NCBI RefSeq assembly: GCF_005925325.1
Contig: NZ_SRMP01000001.1
Span: 1,054,001 to 1,118,000, forward strand
Origin: Pedobacter helvus
GTDB lineage: Bacteria; Bacteroidota; Bacteroidia; Sphingobacteriales; Sphingobacteriaceae
Length of the DNA stretch: 64,000 bases
Direction of reading: 5' to 3'
Part shown: piece after piece, positions 63,772-64,000 of the stretch
Numbering within the stretch: the first letter of the stretch is position 1
Layout of the letters: the number at the start of each line of letters is the position of its first letter
Made by a program: the position numbers and the translations under genes
The notes under the pieces: generated by a model
Told to the model about the DNA's origin: nothing
The model's database searches: none
What the model saw: only the letters and a program-made list of their open reading frames with translations

Positions 63772-63839
63772 CGAATAATAACCAGATGGTATCGAATTTA
63801 CATTGAAAATGCACACTCGTTAATTCTCTTATAAATGAT
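63772..63839 (+). promoter_or_regulatory. Tandem 21-bp operator, site H
   Basis: CGAATAATAA (63772) and CGAATTTACA (63793) are 21 bp apart. The -7 box is less clear than at other sites; TAAATGAT (63832-63839) stands at the long spacing. It precedes the partial gene at 63907, so the array continues past the window. Confidence 0.5.
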
Positions 63840-63906
63840 GACGTGAAATTAGGTAATATCGTTTAAGAATTAATAATCAAACAATTACTATTAAAGAAAA
63901 ATCGAA

Positions 63907-64000
63907 ATGACTGTAACTTACATGATGTTGGTTTTCACCACAATTTACCTAGCAAGCACCTATTTTTATTACAGATATACTGTTAAAAAAGGCAAAGAAT
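63907..64000 (+). CDS. Start of a membrane protein, cut by the window edge
   Basis: 31 codons, with a hydrophobic helix from the start (MLVFTTIYLASTYFYYRYTV) and then KKGKE. Codon use fits the neighbours and it is preceded by operator site H. Nothing more can be said. Confidence 0.5.
   Translation, partial: MTVTYMMLVFTTIYLASTYFYYRYTVKKGKE

Noticed and set aside
12814..63839. The CGAAT repeats as a scattered CRISPR or iteron set
   Set aside because: Units are about 10 bp, only two or three per site, spread over 50 kb and always placed in front of genes; this fits operators and neither CRISPR nor an origin.

Overview
The window looks like a chromosome segment from an AT-rich member of the Bacteroidota, most likely a Pedobacter-like Sphingobacteriaceae. 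The evidence is the ribosomal gene content, promoters that fit the Bacteroidota pattern (TTG, 19-20 nt, TAnnTTTG) instead of the E. coli pattern, many lipoproteins, and short palindromic interspersed repeats between genes. The genus is inferred; the phylum is well supported.

Region 1 (1-11.8 kb, mostly minus strand) is conserved core. It holds the str genes rpsL-rpsG-fusA-rpsJ, read leftward from a clear promoter at 11730-11760 and closed by a strong hairpin terminator at 8048-8083. The S10-type genes rplC-rplD, which in most bacteria follow rpsJ directly, start about 7 kb further on from their own promoter (1094-1123). The gap holds an unknown coiled-coil membrane protein, a yeast-type prephenate dehydrogenase, a B12-dependent ribonucleotide reductase, and a TauE/SafE permease coupled to a DUF1634 protein.

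Region 2 (12-64 kb) is an unusual array of about 45 genes, all but one on the plus strand. Most encode small secreted, lipidated or membrane-anchored proteins of no known function, packed tightly. Several belong to families known as immunity proteins of polymorphic toxins or to their usual neighbours: Imm26-like (20.2 kb), Imm17-like beside a TfoX-N-like protein (38 kb), SUKH/SMI1-KNR4 (40 kb), Imm1-like (41.4 kb), DKNYY-like, WG-like, and MORN/YwqK-like repeats. Others carry GIDE, YARHG, TonB-C, TPR and SanA/DUF218 domains. No toxin, secretion apparatus, transposase or integrase gene is visible. I read the array as a polyimmunity-type locus that grows by duplication and decays by frameshift; broken genes cluster at 38.8-40.0, 43.3-44.0 and 48.2-48.8 kb.

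The most striking feature is a recurring operator. At nine places in region 2, between genes, the motif CGAAT(A/T)(A/T)TAA occurs two or three times at exactly 21-bp intervals, and in most cases an A/T-rich -7 box ending TTTA(G) lies either 28 or 39 bp after the start of the last repeat, a difference of one helical turn. These sites divide the array into transcription units and suggest one dedicated activator, of a kind that binds tandem direct repeats such as a LytTR or AraC-type protein, controlling the locus. No such regulator gene is visible here. I know of no description of this arrangement.
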